A stretch of 64,000 bases of DNA from Prauserella alba (GTDB lineage: Bacteria; Actinomycetota; Actinomycetes; Mycobacteriales; Pseudonocardiaceae), in NCBI RefSeq assembly GCF_024171735.1, contig NZ_JAMTCH010000003.1:1228841-1292840 (forward strand), in the 5' to 3' direction. The first letter of the stretch is position 1; every line of letters starts with the position of its first letter. Of this stretch, positions 1 to 9,376 are shown piece by piece. The position numbers and the translations under genes were made by a program. The notes under the pieces are model-generated. The model worked only from the letters and a program-made list of their open reading frames with translations, had not been told where the DNA came from and did no database searches.

Positions 1-2
1 GC

Positions 3-671
3 AGGCCGCGGGTGATCGACGTCGGCGGTGGCACCGGCGGCTGGGCGGTACCGCTGGCCGGGCAGGGCTGCGACGTGACGGTCGTCGAGCCGAGTCCGGA
101 TGCCGTGGCCACGCTCCGCCGCCGGGCCCGCGAGGTGGGCGCCGACGACCGGATCACGGTCGTGGCCGACGACGTCGACGCGCTGGCCCACCGCCTTCCG
201 GAGGGGGCCGCCGACCTCGTGCTGGCCCACGGGCTGCTCGAGGTGGTCGACGACCCCGCCGCCGCGGTACGCGCCTTCGCCGCGGTGACCGCGCCCGGTG
301 GGGCCGTGTCGGTGCTCGTCGCCAACCGTCACGCCGCGGTGCTGCACCGCGCGCTGGCCGGCCGCATCGCCGAGGCGACCGCCCTGCTCACCGCGCCGGA
401 CGGGGTGTTGTCCGGCGACTCGGAGACGGTGCTGCGGCGGTTCGACACCTCGGGCCTGGAACTGCTGCTGGGCGGCGCGGGTCTGGCCGTGGCGCTGATG
501 CAGGGCGACGGTGTGGTGGCCGACGTGGTGCACCAGCTCGATGCGGACGCCGAGGGTGCGGACGCCGATCGGGAGCGGGAGGTCACCGAGTTCGAGGACC
601 GGGCCGCCGTGACGCCGCCGCTGCGGGACATCGCGAGCAGGCTGCACGTCCTGGCCCGCAGGCCGGTCTGA
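3..671 (+). CDS. SAM-dependent methyltransferase, 5' end missing
   Basis: Class I methyltransferase fold. The glycine-rich SAM-binding motif I (VIDVGGGTGGW) lies at the window edge, followed by the acidic end of strand 2 (VVEPS) and a motif-IV-like LAHGLLEVVDD. In family members motif I usually comes 40-100 residues from the start, so the N-terminus is outside the window; the GTG at 12 is probably internal. The reading frame is open from base 3. The substrate cannot be told. It sits 62 bp upstream of dinB on the same strand. Family certain, function unknown. Confidence 0.8.
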   Translation, partial: RPRVIDVGGGTGGWAVPLAGQGCDVTVVEPSPDAVATLRRRAREVGADDRITVVADDVDALAHRLPEGAADLVLAHGLLEVVDDPAAAVRAFAAVTAPGGAVSVLVANRHAAVLHRALAGRIAEATALLTAPDGVLSGDSETVLRRFDTSGLELLLGGAGLAVALMQGDGVVADVVHQLDADAEGADADREREVTEFEDRAAVTPPLRDIASRLHVLARRPV

Positions 672-721
672 GGCCTCCCGGCGGTCGCGCCGTGACTCCC
701 GTGATCGTCGGTGGTGGCGGC

Positions 722-733
722 TAGTCTGGCGCC
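722..733 (+). promoter_or_regulatory. -10 element of a leaderless dinB promoter
   Basis: TAGTCT at 722-727 fits the actinobacterial TANNNT -10 hexamer. Six bases separate it from the GTG at 734, so transcription would start at or next to the start codon. No Shine-Dalgarno sequence lies in front of that GTG. Confidence 0.45.
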
Positions 734-1987
734 GTGGGACGTAATGCGCAGCTGCCCGGCGGGCACGAGCGGTTCCTGGTGCGGACCGGCACACCGCGTG
801 ACGTGTTGCCGGACGACACCGGGTGCGGGGTGCTGCATGTCGACATGGACGCCTTCTACGCGGCGGTCGAGTTGCGCAGCCGTCCCGATCTCGTCGGCAG
901 GCCGGTCGTCGTGGCCGGTGCCGGCCCGCGGTCGGTGGTGCTGTCGGCCACGTACGAGGCACGGCGTTACGGCGTGCGTTCGGCGATGCCCGCCGCGGCG
1001 GCGCGGAAGCTGTGCCCGGACGCCGTGTGGCTACCGCCCAGCAGGGACGCCTACCGCGAGGTCTCCGACGGGGTCATGGCCCTCTTCCGCGGGATCACGC
1101 CACTGGTGGAGCCGCTCAGCCTCGACGAGGCGTTCCTCGACGTGAGCGGCGCGCTGCGCAGGCTGTCGGCGACACCGGCCGACATCGGTGCGCGGATCCG
1201 CGAGCGGGTGGCCGCCGATCACGGGATCACCTGCTCGGTCGGCATCGGCAGGGCGAAATTCGTCGCCAAGCTCGCGTCCGGCATGGCGAAACCGGACGGC
1301 ATGGTCGTGGTTCCCGCCGCGGAGACCCTGTCGTTCCTGCACCCGCTGCCGGTGTCGGCGCTGTGGGGTGTCGGCAGGCGCACCGAGGAGGCACTCCGCA
1401 GTCACGGGTACGCCACCATCGCCGACGTCGCGGCCGCTCCGGTGGAGCGGCTCCGCCGCAGCGTCGGCGCCGCGGCGGGTGAGCACCTGTACGCATTGGC
1501 CCACGGCCACGACGACCGCACGGTGGTGCCGGAGTCGGAGGAGAAATCGGTCGGGGCCGAGCACACCTTCGACGCCGACGTCCGCGATCTCGGCGCGTGC
1601 GAGCGTGAGCTGCTGCGGTTGTCCCAGCGGGTCGCCGGGACGCTGCGCAGAAAGGGCCTCAAGGGCAGGACGGTGTCGATCAAGGTGCGGTTCTCCGATT
1701 TCCGAACGATCACCAGGGCCCGTACCCTGCCCGCAGCCACCGACGTGGCCCGCGAGGTCCACGCCACCGCGACCGAGCTGATGCGCGAGGCCGTGTCGGG
1801 TGTGGCGGTGCGTCTCGTGGGGGTGCGGGTCGAAGGGCTGGCGGCCGGTGACGCCGCGGAACAGCTCAGTTTCGACGCGCCCGAGCCCCGCTGGCGGGAC
1901 GCCGAGGTCGCGGCCGACGACGCGCGATCGCGATTCGGGGCCGCGGCCGTGCGGCCGGCGTCGCTGTTGTCACCCGATGAGAGGTGA
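734..1987 (+). CDS. dinB: DNA polymerase IV (Y-family translesion polymerase)
   Basis: 417 aa error-prone lesion-bypass polymerase. The palm motif HVDMDAFYAAVE begins near residue 35, with Asp37 as a metal ligand. SLDEAFLDV carries the catalytic Asp131-Glu132. The thumb helix-hairpin-helix region (LWGVGRRTEEALRSHG) and the little-finger domain follow. The protein has about 32 extra N-terminal residues before the first palm strand. The C-terminus lacks an obvious beta-clamp pentapeptide except QLSFD near the end (EQLSFDAPEP), which fits a QLxLF-like clamp motif. The GTG start at 734 is supported by a leaderless -10. All catalytic residues are visible. Confidence 0.95.
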   Translation: MGRNAQLPGGHERFLVRTGTPRDVLPDDTGCGVLHVDMDAFYAAVELRSRPDLVGRPVVVAGAGPRSVVLSATYEARRYGVRSAMPAAAARKLCPDAVWLPPSRDAYREVSDGVMALFRGITPLVEPLSLDEAFLDVSGALRRLSATPADIGARIRERVAADHGITCSVGIGRAKFVAKLASGMAKPDGMVVVPAAETLSFLHPLPVSALWGVGRRTEEALRSHGYATIADVAAAPVERLRRSVGAAAGEHLYALAHGHDDRTVVPESEEKSVGAEHTFDADVRDLGACERELLRLSQRVAGTLRRKGLKGRTVSIKVRFSDFRTITRARTLPAATDVAREVHATATELMREAVSGVAVRLVGVRVEGLAAGDAAEQLSFDAPEPRWRDAEVAADDARSRFGAAAVRPASLLSPDER

Positions 1988-2089
1988 TGCCGGTCGCGTT
2001 CCGTGCCCACCCGGCGACGGCCGGAGGTCGTCGCAGGAAACACTGCGGCCGGAAGGGGAGATCGGGTAGTCGCCGACGCGCGGTGCTCG

Positions 2090-2095
2090 TATCCT
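2090..2095 (+). promoter_or_regulatory. Possible -10 for the DUF3040 gene
   Basis: TATCCT about 100 bp upstream of the DUF3040 start is a plausible -10 hexamer. It would give a leader of roughly 90 nt. No convincing -35 is seen. Confidence 0.25.
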
Positions 2096-2193
2096 GGAGT
2101 CTGACACCCCGACCGGGGCTGTCAGGGTCCACGTTGAAATGCGGTCCGGTGCCGCCAGGTGGCGCCGGGAAGCGCTGTGCCGGAGGAGGAAAG

Positions 2194-2610
2194 ATGCCAC
2201 TCTCCGAGCATGAGCAGCGGCTGCTCGACCAGATCGAGCGCGAGCTCTATGCCGAGGACCCCAAGTTCGCATCGTCGGTACGCGGCGCGAAGGTACGTCG
2301 CCCGAAGCGGGGCAGGCGCTTGCAGGGCGCCGCGCTGTTCGTGGTGGGCATCGGCCTGCTCGTGCTGGGCGTCGTCGTGCCGGTGCGGGTGGCCGAGATA
2401 CCGCTGATCAGCGTGTTCGGCTTCCTGGCGATGTTCTTGGGGGTGGTGCTCGTCGTCACTGCCATGCGAGCAGGTGGGGAGCCGGAGGAGGAATCCGGTA
2501 GCGGTTCCGGGGGATCCGGCGGCGGTTCGTCCGGTGCCGCTCAATCCCGGCGCAGTTCGTTCTCCCAGCGGATGGAGGACCGGCTCCGTCAGCGGTTCGA
2601 CGACCGATGA
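2194..2610 (+). CDS. DUF3040 membrane protein
   Basis: 138 aa. The start MPLSEHEQRLLDQIEREL is the hallmark of DUF3040. The ATG at 2194 has a strong GGAGGAGGA ribosome site at 2182-2190; a longer open frame upstream lacks one. Two hydrophobic helices (about residues 48-66 and 70-88) are followed by a Gly/Ser-rich linker and a charged tail. The family is widespread in actinobacteria near dinB and the mraZ cluster. It has no known biochemical role. Confidence 0.85.
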   Translation: MPLSEHEQRLLDQIERELYAEDPKFASSVRGAKVRRPKRGRRLQGAALFVVGIGLLVLGVVVPVRVAEIPLISVFGFLAMFLGVVLVVTAMRAGGEPEEESGSGSGGSGGGSSGAAQSRRSSFSQRMEDRLRQRFDDR

Positions 2611-3018
2611 CGACGTCCGGTCGGCCCACGTCACACACTCGGGCCGCCGCGGCGCGGTCCGCTGCGCAGGGGTGATTCGTCGGGCGCGGCCGCCGCGCCG
2701 ACCGCACAGACGTTCTCGAGCAGGGCTTCGCAGGCGGAGCCCTGCTTGAGTTGTGTCGACCGATCCCACATGCTCGTGCCGCGGCCTCATTCGTGTCGTT
2801 GTGTTCGTGCGGTTGTCTTGTTCGTGCCGCCGCTTTGCTCGTCGCCGTGGCGCACGCGGTGCCGCCCGTACCGGCTTCTCGCGGTGGCTCGTTTCGCGGG
2901 CGGGCCGAGTCTCGGGTGGGAGCCCACCGGCCTGAGTGGGTGACGGCGCGGCCCGGTGATCACCGTCGCGGGACGAGGTCCCGGGGGAGCGGTCGCAGTG
3001 CGGGGTTCCGTTCCGGGA
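2611..3018. other. Intergenic region, 408 bp
   Basis: Lies between the DUF3040 gene and the convergent transglutaminase gene. It holds the hairpin at 2717-2748. Open frames here have no ribosome site and no recognisable protein. Bases 2750-2880 are rich in short GTG/TTCGTG-like words. No other structure was seen. Confidence 0.5.
2717..2748. terminator. Hairpin terminator between convergent genes
   Basis: Stem of 14 pairs, including two G-T pairs: CGAGCAGGGCTTCG at 2717-2730 against 2735-2748, with a 4-nt loop (CAGG). It has no long T tract, as is usual in high-GC actinobacteria. It lies between convergent DUF3040 and transglutaminase genes and could serve either. Confidence 0.65.
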
Positions 3019-5505
3019 TCAGCGGTCGTGGCGGCGCAGCAGCGACCGCGGCAGCGCCCGTCGCCGCCAGGACAGCGGCGCGCAGCGGGCGAGGCTCTCG
3101 CGCAGCCCGGCGAGGGCGTGGCCCAGCTCCGCGTGCGGTGCGCCGGTGCGATGGTCCGGGGTGGCTGTCCCGGCGGGGCTGTACCAGGCGCGCTCCACGG
3201 CGGTCACGATCGTCTGCAGCTCGCGGCGGCCCGCGTCGTCGAGGTCGAGGCGGTCGCCGATGGTCTCCGCGGCCTGCCGGAGTGTCGCCGCCGGCGGCAG
3301 GTCGAGGCCACGGTCGGCGCATTCGGCCCGCACCTCCCGCCACGCGGCGTCGGGCGACGCCTCCGTCACACGGGAGACCTCGGCGAGTCGCCGCCCGCGG
3401 GCCAGTTCCCGGGCGCACGCGGGGCCGAGCAGGCAGGCGACGACCACGAACACGCCGAGTGCGACCGCCCAGTGCACCAGCCACGCGGCCAGTACCAGCG
3501 TGACCGCCCAGGCGGCGACCACGGCCGAGACCACGGCGACGGGAGTGGCGCGGGCCGTGGTGAGGCGTCGGGCCAACACCACGAGCCCGCCGGTGGTCAG
3601 CGCCAGTAGGCCGCCGGCGAGCCAACCGGGCCACTGCGCCGGCGGTCCGGTGCCGTCACCGCTCTGGGCCTGCTGCTGCGGGGCGTCGGCGGGCTGGGAC
3701 GGTTCCGGGGAAGCGGGTGCCGAGCTGTCCGGGGCCTGCGAGGACTCGGCGGGGTCGCCGGGGGCCGGGTTCTCGTCGGTGTCGAGGTAGTCGGGCGTGT
3801 ATCCGCGGCCGTTGGTGAGCGGGGTGGGGTCGAACGTCACCCAGCCGAGGTCGTCGCCGAAGTACACCTCGACCCACGCGTGGGCGTCCTCCGAGGTGAG
3901 CACGCGTGTGCCCTGGCCGTCGGGGGTGCCCCTGGTGAAGCCGACCGCGACGCGGGACGGCACGTCGAGGGAACGGAGCATGACCGCCATGGCGGAGGCG
4001 TACTGTTCGCAGAATCCGCGTTTGCCGCGCAGGACGAAGTCGGCCAGTGCGTCCGGATCGGACGCCGGTGCGGTCTCGGTGTCGTAGACGAAGCCGTTCG
4101 ACGGGTCGGTGAAGTACCGCCAGAGGGCCCTGGCCTTGCCGAACGTCGTCGGTGCGTCATCGGTGAGGTCTCGGGCGAGGGAACGAACACGCGGATCGAC
4201 CCGGGCGACCTCCCGGTACCGCGGTTCGGGGCCGGCGACGGTACCGGCGGCGCGCAGCTGTTCCTGCGTCGGTTCGGACAGCGACGTCGTCATCGTGTAG
4301 GAGCGTGGTCTGCGCCTGTCCTCGCTGTACACGGCGCCGCTGCCCGGATCGTAGTACCAGTCGCCGGGCGGCGGGTCGAGGCTGCGGATCTTGCCGTAGG
4401 TCGGCAGCCAGACGTCGAACCAGTTGACGGGAGTGACCCGCACCGTGCGTGCCTCCCCGGCGACGGTGTCGCCCGGTACGGACGGCAGCGGCCCGTCGGC
4501 GGGGCGGCCCGCGGGCATCCGGCGGCCGTCCGGCAGTCCCCAGCCCTGGCCGGGTATGTACCGGGACAGGGTGAACGCGCGCATCAGTGGCGCGTTGTCG
4601 CCGAGGCCGTCGACCTCGAACATGCGGGTCGGGGAGCGGTCGCCGAGCATGCCGCGCAGTGAGGTGAACGGTTCGACGCCGAGTCCGCCGGGGGCGGACT
4701 GCTGATCGGGGTCCGATCCCGGCAGGCTGCCTTCGGTGCCGACGGCGGTCAGCGTCGCGCCCGCGAGCAGACCTGCCGCGACCGCGGTGGCGACCAGGCC
4801 GGACGGGGCGGCCATCGATCCCACGCCGCTCTCGGATCCCCGTGCGGGGGCGCGGGTGCGCCACACGCGGTGCCGGTGGCTGCCGTCGACGGCCAGCAGC
4901 GCGGCGTACGCGACGACACCGAGCACGAACGTCCACCACGGCAGCAGTTCCGAGGTGAGCGCCGACGGCACCGCGTAGACGCACAACAGGAGAAGACCGG
5001 TCGCCGCCGGAGCGGCCGCGGTGACCGCCAGCAGGTCGACCACCAGCGCGACGAGTCCGACGGTGATCATGATCAGGCAGCGGATGCCGGCACTGGCCTC
5101 GACCGGAGGGAGTCCGGTGCGGATGTCGGCGAAGCCGGTGGTCAGCACGTGGTGCAATTCGCCGAAGGCCTGCGGCCCGGGGAACAGGCCGAGCACGCCG
5201 CCCGTGGTGAACGAGCCGGTGACGAGCAGGAGGAGTGCTCCCAGTTGGGCGGCGCCGACGAGGAACGGGTGCAGCCGCACGGCGCGCAGCCCGATCCCGG
5301 TCCCCGCGATGAGCAGCGCCGCCGTCACGATGTCGCCGAACCACGACCATCCCTGCACGACGCCGGTCAATGCCGTGGACACGGCGATCGTCGCGAGCGC
5401 GGCCATCAGCGGGCCGACGATGCCGTGCAGGCTTATCAGGGGCCGCCACCGCGGCGGTGCCGACCCGGGCCCCGGCGGCGGCGCGGTCGGTGCGGGCGCG
5501 CTCAC
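3019..5505 (-). CDS. DUF3488/transglutaminase-like membrane protein (TgpA type)
   Basis: 828 aa. The N-terminal half has about six membrane helices (DUF3488). A large extracytoplasmic transglutaminase-core domain follows, with catalytic Cys499 in GFCEQYAS and His and Asp in EDAHAWVEVY and TFDPTP. A Pro/Ser/Gln-rich linker, a further membrane helix and a DUF4129-like cytoplasmic tail come last. The open frame extends farther upstream, but the GTG at 5505 overlaps the DUF58 stop codon (GTGA), which fixes the start. With MoxR and DUF58 it forms a widespread cassette of unproven function. Proteolytic or cross-linking activity is inferred from the Cys-His-Asp triad. Confidence 0.88.
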   Translation of the reverse strand: MSAPAPTAPPPGPGSAPPRWRPLISLHGIVGPLMAALATIAVSTALTGVVQGWSWFGDIVTAALLIAGTGIGLRAVRLHPFLVGAAQLGALLLLVTGSFTTGGVLGLFPGPQAFGELHHVLTTGFADIRTGLPPVEASAGIRCLIMITVGLVALVVDLLAVTAAAPAATGLLLLCVYAVPSALTSELLPWWTFVLGVVAYAALLAVDGSHRHRVWRTRAPARGSESGVGSMAAPSGLVATAVAAGLLAGATLTAVGTEGSLPGSDPDQQSAPGGLGVEPFTSLRGMLGDRSPTRMFEVDGLGDNAPLMRAFTLSRYIPGQGWGLPDGRRMPAGRPADGPLPSVPGDTVAGEARTVRVTPVNWFDVWLPTYGKIRSLDPPPGDWYYDPGSGAVYSEDRRRPRSYTMTTSLSEPTQEQLRAAGTVAGPEPRYREVARVDPRVRSLARDLTDDAPTTFGKARALWRYFTDPSNGFVYDTETAPASDPDALADFVLRGKRGFCEQYASAMAVMLRSLDVPSRVAVGFTRGTPDGQGTRVLTSEDAHAWVEVYFGDDLGWVTFDPTPLTNGRGYTPDYLDTDENPAPGDPAESSQAPDSSAPASPEPSQPADAPQQQAQSGDGTGPPAQWPGWLAGGLLALTTGGLVVLARRLTTARATPVAVVSAVVAAWAVTLVLAAWLVHWAVALGVFVVVACLLGPACARELARGRRLAEVSRVTEASPDAAWREVRAECADRGLDLPPAATLRQAAETIGDRLDLDDAGRRELQTIVTAVERAWYSPAGTATPDHRTGAPHAELGHALAGLRESLARCAPLSWRRRALPRSLLRRHDR

Positions 5506-6890
5506 CGGAAACCACCCGCCCGCGCCGGGGTGGTCGCCGTGGCGCGGCACAGCTGAGCCCAGGTGTCCGCGATGTCCGCGTGCCGGCCCGCGACGACGAC
5601 CCGCCAGCCCGCGGCCCGCAGCAGCGCGGCCGTGTCGGTGACGGCCGCGGCCGGCTTGCCGCCGGGCTGCTGCCACGACGTGGTGTCGACCAGTACGGCG
5701 AGGCTGGGCGCTCCGCGTGGGCGGGTGTGGGTCAGTTCGGCGACGCCTTGGGCGCCGACGGTGCCCAGCACGGCGATCAGCTCGTGGCCCTGCGCGTGCA
5801 CCGGACCGGAGGAGACGGCGAGGTCGCGCCCGTGGGCGGGTTGCAGTGCGGCGAGCGCGTCGAGGACGACACCGCCGCCCGCCGGGCCCGCACCGTCCGC
5901 GAGGTCGGCCAGGACGTGGCCGCGTTCGTCGGCCAGTCGCACCGGGCTGCCGGCCCCGCTCAGGTGCAGGCACACGCTGGCGGCGAATTCGACGGCCCAT
6001 TCGAGACTGCCGTCGGGGTGGCCCACCCCGTGGTGCGCGGCGCCGCGCCGGTCGAGCAAGACGGTGGTGCCGCCCCGCCACGGCCGTTCCTCGACGCGCA
6101 CCATGATCTCGTCGCGGCGTGCGGTGGAGCGCCAGTGGACCTTCCGCATGTCGTCGCCGGTGCGGTACTGGCGCACCATGACGTCCGGGTCGCCCTGGCC
6201 GGCGTGGTGGCGGATGCTGCCGCTGTCGACGCCGCCCGTGCCCGCGCCGTCCGGGCGGCCGCGCAGCGGTGTGACCCGTGGTACGACGACGACCGGCGAC
6301 GGCGGCACCAGATCGCGGTCGACCTCGCAGAGCCCGAACGGATCGGTGATCGTCGCGCGCAGGGTGCCGATGCGGTGGACACCGCGCATGCCGGGCCGGA
6401 TCGGGTAGCGCAACGTGACGGGATGGTGGGGGAGCCGCTCCACCACGAACCGTGGCCGCGGGCCGAGCGGATGTGGCAGGCGGTCTTCGAGCAGGATCTC
6501 CCCGGCGGGCAGCCGTCCGGTGCGCCACAGGTCGAGGCTCACGTCGCCGTCGCCGCCTGCGGGGACACGCTCGGGGGTGACGGTGCGGCGCGCCCCGATA
6601 CGGACCTTCGACGCCGTGGTGAGCGCGGCGGCCAGCAGGGGCAGCGCCACGACGAACGCCGCGACGCGGAGCAGACCGCGCTCGTCGAGGACCACGGCGC
6701 AGACCGCGGCGGCCACGCCCGCGGCGAGCAGGCAGCGGCCGCGAGTGGTCAGCCCGGACAGGGCACGCGGCAGGACCCGTCGGCGCGGTCGCGTCGACGG
6801 GGATGTCGCCGCCCGCTCGGACGGAGCGCCGGCCGTGTCCTGGCCGCCGGGTCTCCGCGGTGCCGGGCCGCCTGCGGCATAGCTGGTCAT
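5502..6890 (-). CDS. DUF58 domain-containing protein
   Basis: 462 aa. Two membrane helices near residues 55-95 are followed by a DUF58 core with the signature GDDMRKVHWRSTARRDEIMVR, part of a vWA-like fold. The start ATG at 6890 lies 13 bp after the moxR stop; the longer frame would overlap moxR heavily. MoxR AAA+ ATPases act as chaperones on vWA-type partners, so this is the likely client. It is coupled to the transglutaminase gene by a GTGA overlap. Confidence 0.88.
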   Translation of the reverse strand: MTSYAAGGPAPRRPGGQDTAGAPSERAATSPSTRPRRRVLPRALSGLTTRGRCLLAAGVAAAVCAVVLDERGLLRVAAFVVALPLLAAALTTASKVRIGARRTVTPERVPAGGDGDVSLDLWRTGRLPAGEILLEDRLPHPLGPRPRFVVERLPHHPVTLRYPIRPGMRGVHRIGTLRATITDPFGLCEVDRDLVPPSPVVVVPRVTPLRGRPDGAGTGGVDSGSIRHHAGQGDPDVMVRQYRTGDDMRKVHWRSTARRDEIMVRVEERPWRGGTTVLLDRRGAAHHGVGHPDGSLEWAVEFAASVCLHLSGAGSPVRLADERGHVLADLADGAGPAGGGVVLDALAALQPAHGRDLAVSSGPVHAQGHELIAVLGTVGAQGVAELTHTRPRGAPSLAVLVDTTSWQQPGGKPAAAVTDTAALLRAAGWRVVVAGRHADIADTWAQLCRATATTPARAGGFR

Positions 6891-6903
6891 GGTCGGATCC
6901 GGC

Positions 6904-8079
6904 TCAGTAGCCGTACGGGCTGCCGTGGCCGTCCGGTGCGCCGGGCTGCCCCGCACCCGGACGGCCGGCGTGGCCGTTGGTGGGGTGGGGTGCCGGCGGG
7001 CGGGTGCCGGCGGGGGCTCCGTTGCCGGCCGCTCCGCCCGTGGGTGCGCCGCGCTGCGGCACGGGAACCCGCTGCAGGACGGTGTGGACGACATCCGAGG
7101 CGGAGCGGCGTGCGGCGAGCGCCTCGGTGGTGAGGACGAGCCGGTGCGCCAGTACGGGTACCGCGACCGCGTGCAGGTCGTCGGGCACGACGAACTCGCG
7201 GCCGGCGAGCGCGGCCTGGGCGCGGGCGGCGCGAACCAACTGCAACGTCGCCCGTGGTGAGGCGCCGAGCCGCAGCTCCGGCAGCTGCCGCGTGGCCGAG
7301 ACCAGGTCGACCGCGTACTGGCGCACGTCCGGCGCGACGTGCAGTTGCTGGACGGCGCGAGCGAGCCGGTGCACCGTCTCGCCGTCCGAGACCGGGGTGA
7401 GGTCGTCGAGCGGATTGTGGCCCGCGTGCTCGTCGACCATCGCCAGTTCCGCCTGCGGATCCGGGTAGCCGACCGAGACGCGCGCCGTGAAGCGGTCACG
7501 CTGGGCCTCCGGCAGGGCGTACGTGCCCTCCATCTCGACCGGGTTCTGCGTGGCGATCACCATGAACGGCGAGTCGAGCGGGTACGTCGTCGTGTCGACG
7601 GTGACCTGCCGCTCCTCCATGCACTCCAACAGCGCGGACTGGGTCTTGGGGGAGGCGCGGTTGATCTCGTCGCCGACGACGATGTTCGCGAACACGGGAC
7701 CGGGGCGGAACTCGAACGTGGCCTGCTGACGGTTGTAGATCGACACGCCGGTGACGTCGCTCGGCATGAGGTCGGGCGTGAACTGGATACGGCTCACGGT
7801 GCAGTCGATGGACCGGCCCAGGGCCTTGGCGAGGGATGTCTTGCCGACGCCGGGGACGTCTTCGACGAGCAGGTGTCCCTCGGACAGCAGGGTGACCAGT
7901 GCGATGCGGACGACGTCGGGTTTGCCGACGAGTACGCGTTCCACGTTGGCGGCGATGCGCTGCGCCGTCTCGTGCAGGTCGCCGAGGCCGACGGGTGGCG
8001 CCGGCGCTCCGGCCGTCGGGTACGCGGGGCGGTCACCGAACGTCTCGGTGGTTGCGGCAGAGTGCCCTCTCGACGTCAC
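6904..8079 (-). CDS. MoxR-family AAA+ ATPase
   Basis: 391 aa. Walker A (GVGKTS) follows LVEDVP, Walker B is IVVGDEINRA, and sensor and arginine-finger regions follow (ALLECMEERQVTV, FMVIATQNPVEMEGTYALPEAQRDRF). The tail is Pro/Gly-rich. The GTG at 8079 has GGAGG four bases upstream; an ATG at 8100 would add seven residues (MHECGGR) but has no ribosome site. First gene of the moxR-DUF58-transglutaminase operon and divergent from the ESX cassette. Confidence 0.92.
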   Translation of the reverse strand: MTSRGHSAATTETFGDRPAYPTAGAPAPPVGLGDLHETAQRIAANVERVLVGKPDVVRIALVTLLSEGHLLVEDVPGVGKTSLAKALGRSIDCTVSRIQFTPDLMPSDVTGVSIYNRQQATFEFRPGPVFANIVVGDEINRASPKTQSALLECMEERQVTVDTTTYPLDSPFMVIATQNPVEMEGTYALPEAQRDRFTARVSVGYPDPQAELAMVDEHAGHNPLDDLTPVSDGETVHRLARAVQQLHVAPDVRQYAVDLVSATRQLPELRLGASPRATLQLVRAARAQAALAGREFVVPDDLHAVAVPVLAHRLVLTTEALAARRSASDVVHTVLQRVPVPQRGAPTGGAAGNGAPAGTRPPAPHPTNGHAGRPGAGQPGAPDGHGSPYGY

Positions 8080-8269
8080 GCGACCTCCACATTCATGCAT
8101 GTGCCCTGCTCCAGGCTCCCACGAAGTGTGTCAAAGACGGGCGAAACGAGGGGATTCACCCCGTGTGGTGGTGTGGTGACACCGGGCACACGGCGGTCGC
8201 GGCCTCCGGCGCACGGCGACGGCGGCCGCACCAGCCGAGCGGAGGACTGGACACCGGCACACGGTCGCC

Positions 8270-8275
8270 TAGGAT
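8270..8275 (+). promoter_or_regulatory. Possible -10 for the ESX-associated cassette
   Basis: TAGGAT sits 40 bp before the start at 8316, which itself has a GAGAGG ribosome site. It would give a leader of about 33 nt. It lies in the 236-bp divergent gap with moxR. Confidence 0.3.
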
Positions 8276-8315
8276 TGCGGGCCGGAACCGTCCGGTTACG
8301 GAGAGGCACCTCGCG

Positions 8316-8711
8316 ATGACCAGTGGTACGCCCGCCCCCGTCACGGGTCCCGTCGACGTACCGGCCGGCACTTTCGCCGTCGCGCCGGAACTGGCCGAGG
8401 ACGCGTTGCAGCGGATCGGCGATCTCCAGGACGTCGTCGGCAGGCTCGTCAGGGAGGCGCAGGTGCTCGGGCGGTCGGTGCCGCTCGGCGGCGGCTACGC
8501 CGGTGAGATCGGCGAGTTCATGGCCCGCTACGGCATCGACCCCGCGGGCGGCGGGGAGCCTGCCTCGGGCGCGGTGTCGGACGCGCTCGTGGCCTTCGGC
8601 AGAGAACTCGCGGATCTGCGGTCCCGGATCACCACCGCACTCGAGCAGTACCGCAGTCAGGACGAGCAGGCCGAGGGCGATCTGAGGGGCGTCGATTGTC
8701 AGGGCGGATGA
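8316..8711 (+). CDS. Small helical protein, first gene of ESX-associated cassette
   Basis: 131 aa with no recognised domain name. Predicted largely helical: ALQRIGDLQDVVGRLVREAQVLG and ALVAFGRELADLRSRITTALEQYRSQ suggest a helical hairpin like the WXG100/ESX substrate class, but no WXG motif is present. GAGAGG at 8301-8306 precedes the ATG. The stop overlaps the next gene (ATGA at 8708-8711). Its position before DUF3558, PPE-like and EspG genes suggests a secreted or partner protein of type VII secretion; this is inference. Confidence 0.7.
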   Translation: MTSGTPAPVTGPVDVPAGTFAVAPELAEDALQRIGDLQDVVGRLVREAQVLGRSVPLGGGYAGEIGEFMARYGIDPAGGGEPASGAVSDALVAFGRELADLRSRITTALEQYRSQDEQAEGDLRGVDCQGG

Positions 8712-9376
8712 ATCGGCGGTTCCGGTGGACCCCTGGTGCCGGTCGCAGAGCCGGTGCCGGCGGCCCTCGCAGCGGCGGTGCCGGCGTGCCGGGGCGGCGC
8801 ACGGGGATCGTGGCGATGTTGTCCGGGGCGGGCCTGCTCGGGGCGTCTGCCTGCGGCGCGATCGGCGGCGACGCCGCGGCGGGTGCGGGCGGTGCGGCGC
8901 CGAACACCCCACCCTCGAACACCGCGCCGTCGGAGACCCCACCGTCGGACACGGCACCGTCGGACGGCACGGCGGCCGATTCCGATCCGTGCGCGTGGCT
9001 GACCCCCGCCGAACGGTCGACGGCGGGACTGACCGTGCCGGGTGAGCGCCGTACGGTCGGCTCGGTCCGCGCATGCGACTACACCGAGCCGGGCGCGGGC
9101 GGCGTCACCGTCACCTTCGACACCACCTCCGCGCTGGCCGACCTGCGGCCGGACGGGCCGGCGAGCCCGCTGCGGATCGCGGGACGCGAGGCGCGGCGTG
9201 TCGCGGATCTCGCCGCCGACGACGGCACCTGCACGGTGCTGCTGGCCGCGGGGGCGACCGCGTCGGTCCACATCGACGTGTCCACGGCGGACTTCCGCGG
9301 CACCCGCGAGTCCTGCGACCGCGCGGCCGCCGTGGCGGAGCTGATCGCACCCGATCTTCCCGGGAGGGCCGGATGA
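8708..9376 (+). CDS. DUF3558 lipoprotein
   Basis: 222 aa. A basic N-terminus, a hydrophobic stretch and a Cys (GLLGASAC) look like a lipoprotein signal, although the -3 residue is Ala rather than Leu. The DUF3558 signature DPCAWLTPAE is followed by RACDYTEPG and CTVLLAAG. DUF3558 proteins are exported actinobacterial lipoproteins often found beside ESX-associated genes. The ATG at 8708 overlaps the upstream stop, and its own stop overlaps the next start at 9373, so translational coupling is expected. Molecular role unknown. Confidence 0.8.
   Translation: MNRRFRWTPGAGRRAGAGGPRSGGAGVPGRRTGIVAMLSGAGLLGASACGAIGGDAAAGAGGAAPNTPPSNTAPSETPPSDTAPSDGTAADSDPCAWLTPAERSTAGLTVPGERRTVGSVRACDYTEPGAGGVTVTFDTTSALADLRPDGPASPLRIAGREARRVADLAADDGTCTVLLAAGATASVHIDVSTADFRGTRESCDRAAAVAELIAPDLPGRAG

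Noticed and set aside
2611-3018. Structured RNA such as RNase P RNA in a gene-free gap
   Set aside because: Only one hairpin is present and the conserved RNase P core sequences are absent; read as a terminator. The other gaps also lacked such cores.
2751-3503. Possible Arg-rich gene opposite the transglutaminase C-terminus
   Set aside because: Almost entirely Arg/Gly/Ala/Pro without structure; antisense shadow of the transglutaminase gene.
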